Below, in pieces: positions 31,783 to 34,182 of a stretch of DNA of 34,182 nt. The notes beneath the pieces were generated by a model. It was not told the origin of the DNA. It made no database searches and saw only the letters and a list, made by a program, of their open reading frames with translations. Source of the DNA: Pezicula radicicola (lineage: Eukaryota > Ascomycota > Leotiomycetes > Helotiales > Dermateaceae). Location of the stretch: contig PDUO01000133.1 in the NCBI GenBank assembly GCA_003008705.1, positions 10,600 to 44,781 of the forward strand, given 5' to 3'. The position numbers and the translations under genes are program-made. Within the stretch, counting starts at the first letter, position 1. Each line of letters begins with the position of its first letter.

Positions 31783-32216
31783 TATGGTGTTACTGATAGA
31801 GCATAATAAGAGGCGGGAATTAAGGTATTTATGGTTGAAGAAAGTTTCCTACACCAACTAATGCTAGATGCCGATATCCGACGTTTGGGATTAAAACGAA
31901 AGTATAAGGTTGAACCCGACAATTCAAGGAACGTGACTGATACGTCGAAGTACTTTTGATGCCGACGGGAATTCGCGCGCCGACATGAAAGAAGCTACAG
32001 AAGCTGCACAATCCTGGTATTAGAGCCAAGACGCGTTCCTTAGACTCAGCTCTTTACAAAGGAGAATTCGTCTTCAAATTTGATAGATAGTAGGACTTTC
32101 TCTTTGAAGATTGACTCGACTTTAGCACGGAAGGTCCTAGATACAGCTCTGTAGTCCATCCACATCGTAGTGCGGGTTCTATGTGCATCGTAATCAAGAT
32201 CGACAGAATAAAGGAT
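31783..32216 (-). pseudogene. Decayed fungal protein of unknown function
   Basis: One minus-strand frame reads SVDLDYDAHRTRTTMWMDYR, then AVSRTFRAKVESIFKEKVLLS and IKFEDEFSFVKS, then TGA and TAA, and continues protein-like (FDVSVTFLELSGSTLYFRFN, RRISASSISW) to a TAA near 31783. I recall the pattern DAHRTRTTxWMDYRxVSRxFK from fungal hypothetical proteins without assigned function. At least three in-frame stops and no start (the upstream end disappears into the RIP block) mark it as broken. Confidence 0.5.
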
Positions 32217-32255
32217 CTAGACTTAAGGCTTATTTAGTATTATAAGAACACTACA

Positions 32256-34182
32256 CTAAAATTATATAAAAGAAACTATATATACTATTAATTTATTAGA
32301 ACTAAGTAAACTAAATTAAATAATAAAACTATACCTAAAGTAAATTTTTTTTTATAAAAAGGATTATAATTTTAGATAAACCTTAATATAAATAGATAAG
32401 TAATTATATTATATAACTTCTATTACTAGTACTATTAATACTTATATAATTAAAGATATATCTAGTTATATAGTATTTATTTATACTAGTAAAGTTTTTT
32501 AAAACTTTCTAAAATAAACTATATATATTTATAATAAGTAAAGTAATATAAAATTAAATAAATAAAGTAAATACTAGTTAAGTTAAATAAAGAAATAAAT
32601 TAAAGATTAAAGTTTTATTTTATATTATTATTTCTAATACTACTTTATCTTAAAACTTTAATTAATTTTATATTATTAACTTTAGTATAAAATTTAAATT
32701 TAATTTTAATATATATAATTAAATAAAATAACTAATATATAAATAAATAATAATATCTTTATTAAAATTTTAATTAAAACTTTATAAAGTTATTATTAAA
32801 TTAATTATTTAAATATTTATTATATTTAGTTTAAATAAATAAAGTATAAGAAAATAAATATAATACTTAATTTAAGATTATTTAAAAAAGAAAAAAAAAT
32901 TAAAAGAAAAAAAAATATAATTTATATATATAAAAAGTTTACTAATAAGTTTATTAGTAATTATATAATATTTTTTATAATTTTTTATTATATATTTTTT
33001 AATTTAAAAACTAAATTAATTTATTATTTTATTACTTTTATTATAATATACTAGTTTTATTTTTATTTTATAAAATTATATATTTTAAGTTTTATATAAT
33101 TCTTTTCTTTTTAGTATTATATAATATTAAAATTAAAACTCTTATTTTATTATATTCTTTTTTTTAATTTAAATCTTTATATAAAATAATTTTAAAAAAG
33201 AATTTAAAAAAGAAGATAAAAAAAAAATTTATTTAACTTATAAAAGTTTATATTATTTATAATTATAATAAAACTTAAGATAATAATAATACTATATAAA
33301 AGATTACTATTAAAAAGTATTAATTAAAAATAAGTTTTATTTTTTATTTACTCTTAGTTTATAAATTATAGTTTTTTTAATTCTAAGTTTATTAATTTAA
33401 TTTAAATAATATTAATTCTTAAGTTTTTAAATTTATAAATTATTTTAAACTTATAAATTATTTTATTACTTATATATACTTTATATAAGTTATTAGTATA
33501 ATTAATTATTATTATAAATACTATTATTATTATTATTAAAAAAATAAGTTATATTAAAGAAGAGTTTAATTACTTCTTTATTTACTCTAGTTTAAAAAGC
33601 TTATTATATAATATCTTACTATAGTTATACTAATAATATCTTTATAAATTACTTTAATAAAGTTTATTATAATACTATTAATTATAATACTTATTACTTT
33701 TAATACTTTTAAGAGTATTTATACTTATTATTATTAAACTTAATAGTTTCTTTTATTAGTTATTTAATAAAATAGTTAAAAACTAATAATATCTTTATTA
33801 TAATATATTTCTTATTTTATAATATAATTTACTATTATTAATTAAGTACTATAAGAGCTAGTTTAGTTATAAAGTATTATTTAAGTTATATTTAAAGTTA
33901 TTATAGATAGAGAGAAGCTTACTAAGAATAAAAGAAAGATTAAAACTAAGGAGAAAAGAGAAAAGAAAAAAAAGCTTAAAAAGGTTAAACCTTTTAATAA
34001 GAGTTAATATAATAATTATAATAATAGATATAATAGTTATAATAATAAATCTAATAGTACTATATTAGAGTAAGTTTTATTTTTAATTAAATAACTAGAC
34101 TTAGCTTAAATTACTATATAAAAGTCTAAGTAAAAAGTTTTAAGAATTATAATAATTTAATATTCTTTTATATTTACTTTAT
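32256..34182. repeat. AT-rich, RIP-saturated block (right edge)
   Basis: About 1.9 kb of A/T-rich DNA running off the right edge. I find no CA, TG or CG in it. The last 300 bases give lysine- and then asparagine/tyrosine-rich translation on the plus strand (about 33960-34060), as a mutated retrotransposon gag might, but this is weak. No gene survives. Confidence 0.85.

Noticed and set aside
33960..34060. Retrotransposon gag remnant in the right AT block
   Set aside because: The Lys- and Asn/Tyr-rich translation is what any RIP-saturated A/T sequence yields; there is no zinc knuckle or other firm motif.
1..34182. tRNA, rRNA, CRISPR or riboswitch features
   Set aside because: I looked in the intergenic stretches and saw no cloverleaf with intact A/B boxes, no rRNA sequence and no spaced-repeat array; CRISPR is also not expected in a fungus.

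Overview
The window is eukaryotic DNA, from a filamentous ascomycete fungus. The evidence is short (52-80 nt) GT-AG introns with CTAAC/CTGAT-type branch sites, an iterative type I polyketide synthase of the fungal non-reducing class, a Zn2Cys6 regulator, and two AT-rich blocks with the signature of repeat-induced point mutation (RIP). Isolated AT-rich islands beside a metabolite cluster are common in Dothideomycetes, but the sequence does not fix the genus.

Layout. 1-616 is saturated RIP DNA. 617-4666 holds two decayed genes: a fungal protein of unknown function on the minus strand and a protein kinase on the plus strand. 4667-31473 is a secondary-metabolite cluster of nine genes: FSH1-type serine hydrolase (-), family-3 O-methyltransferase (-), MFS exporter (-), cytochrome P450 (+), AflR-type regulator (-), non-reducing PKS (+), SnoaL-like protein (-, frame broken once), class A FAD monooxygenase (+) and AflY/questin-oxidase-like protein (-). 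31783-32216 is a third decayed gene (-). From about 32256 to the end the window is again RIP-saturated. Small TA-flanked inverted-repeat elements, a Tc1/mariner transposase relic and a larger inverted-repeat element with an AT-rich core lie between the cluster genes. The 3.8 kb between regulator and PKS holds most of the relics.

How the genes may work together (inference). The 2281-residue PKS has the order SAT-KS-AT-PT-ACP-ACP-R, with no C-methyltransferase and no thioesterase/Claisen cyclase, so release should be reductive and give an aromatic aldehyde. This order is known from the fusarubin PKS (Fsr1). The FSH1 hydrolase may help release or edit, as CitA does in citrinin biosynthesis. The O-methyltransferase, P450, FAD monooxygenase and SnoaL-like protein would tailor the ring system. 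The AflY-like protein belongs to a family that opens polyketide rings by Baeyer-Villiger-type oxidation (questin oxidase, AflY). The MFS protein probably exports the product, and the AflR-type protein probably switches the cluster on. I do not recognise this exact gene set as a described cluster, and the product cannot be read from the sequence.

All splice sites were assigned by eye from consensus signals, frame and family conservation.
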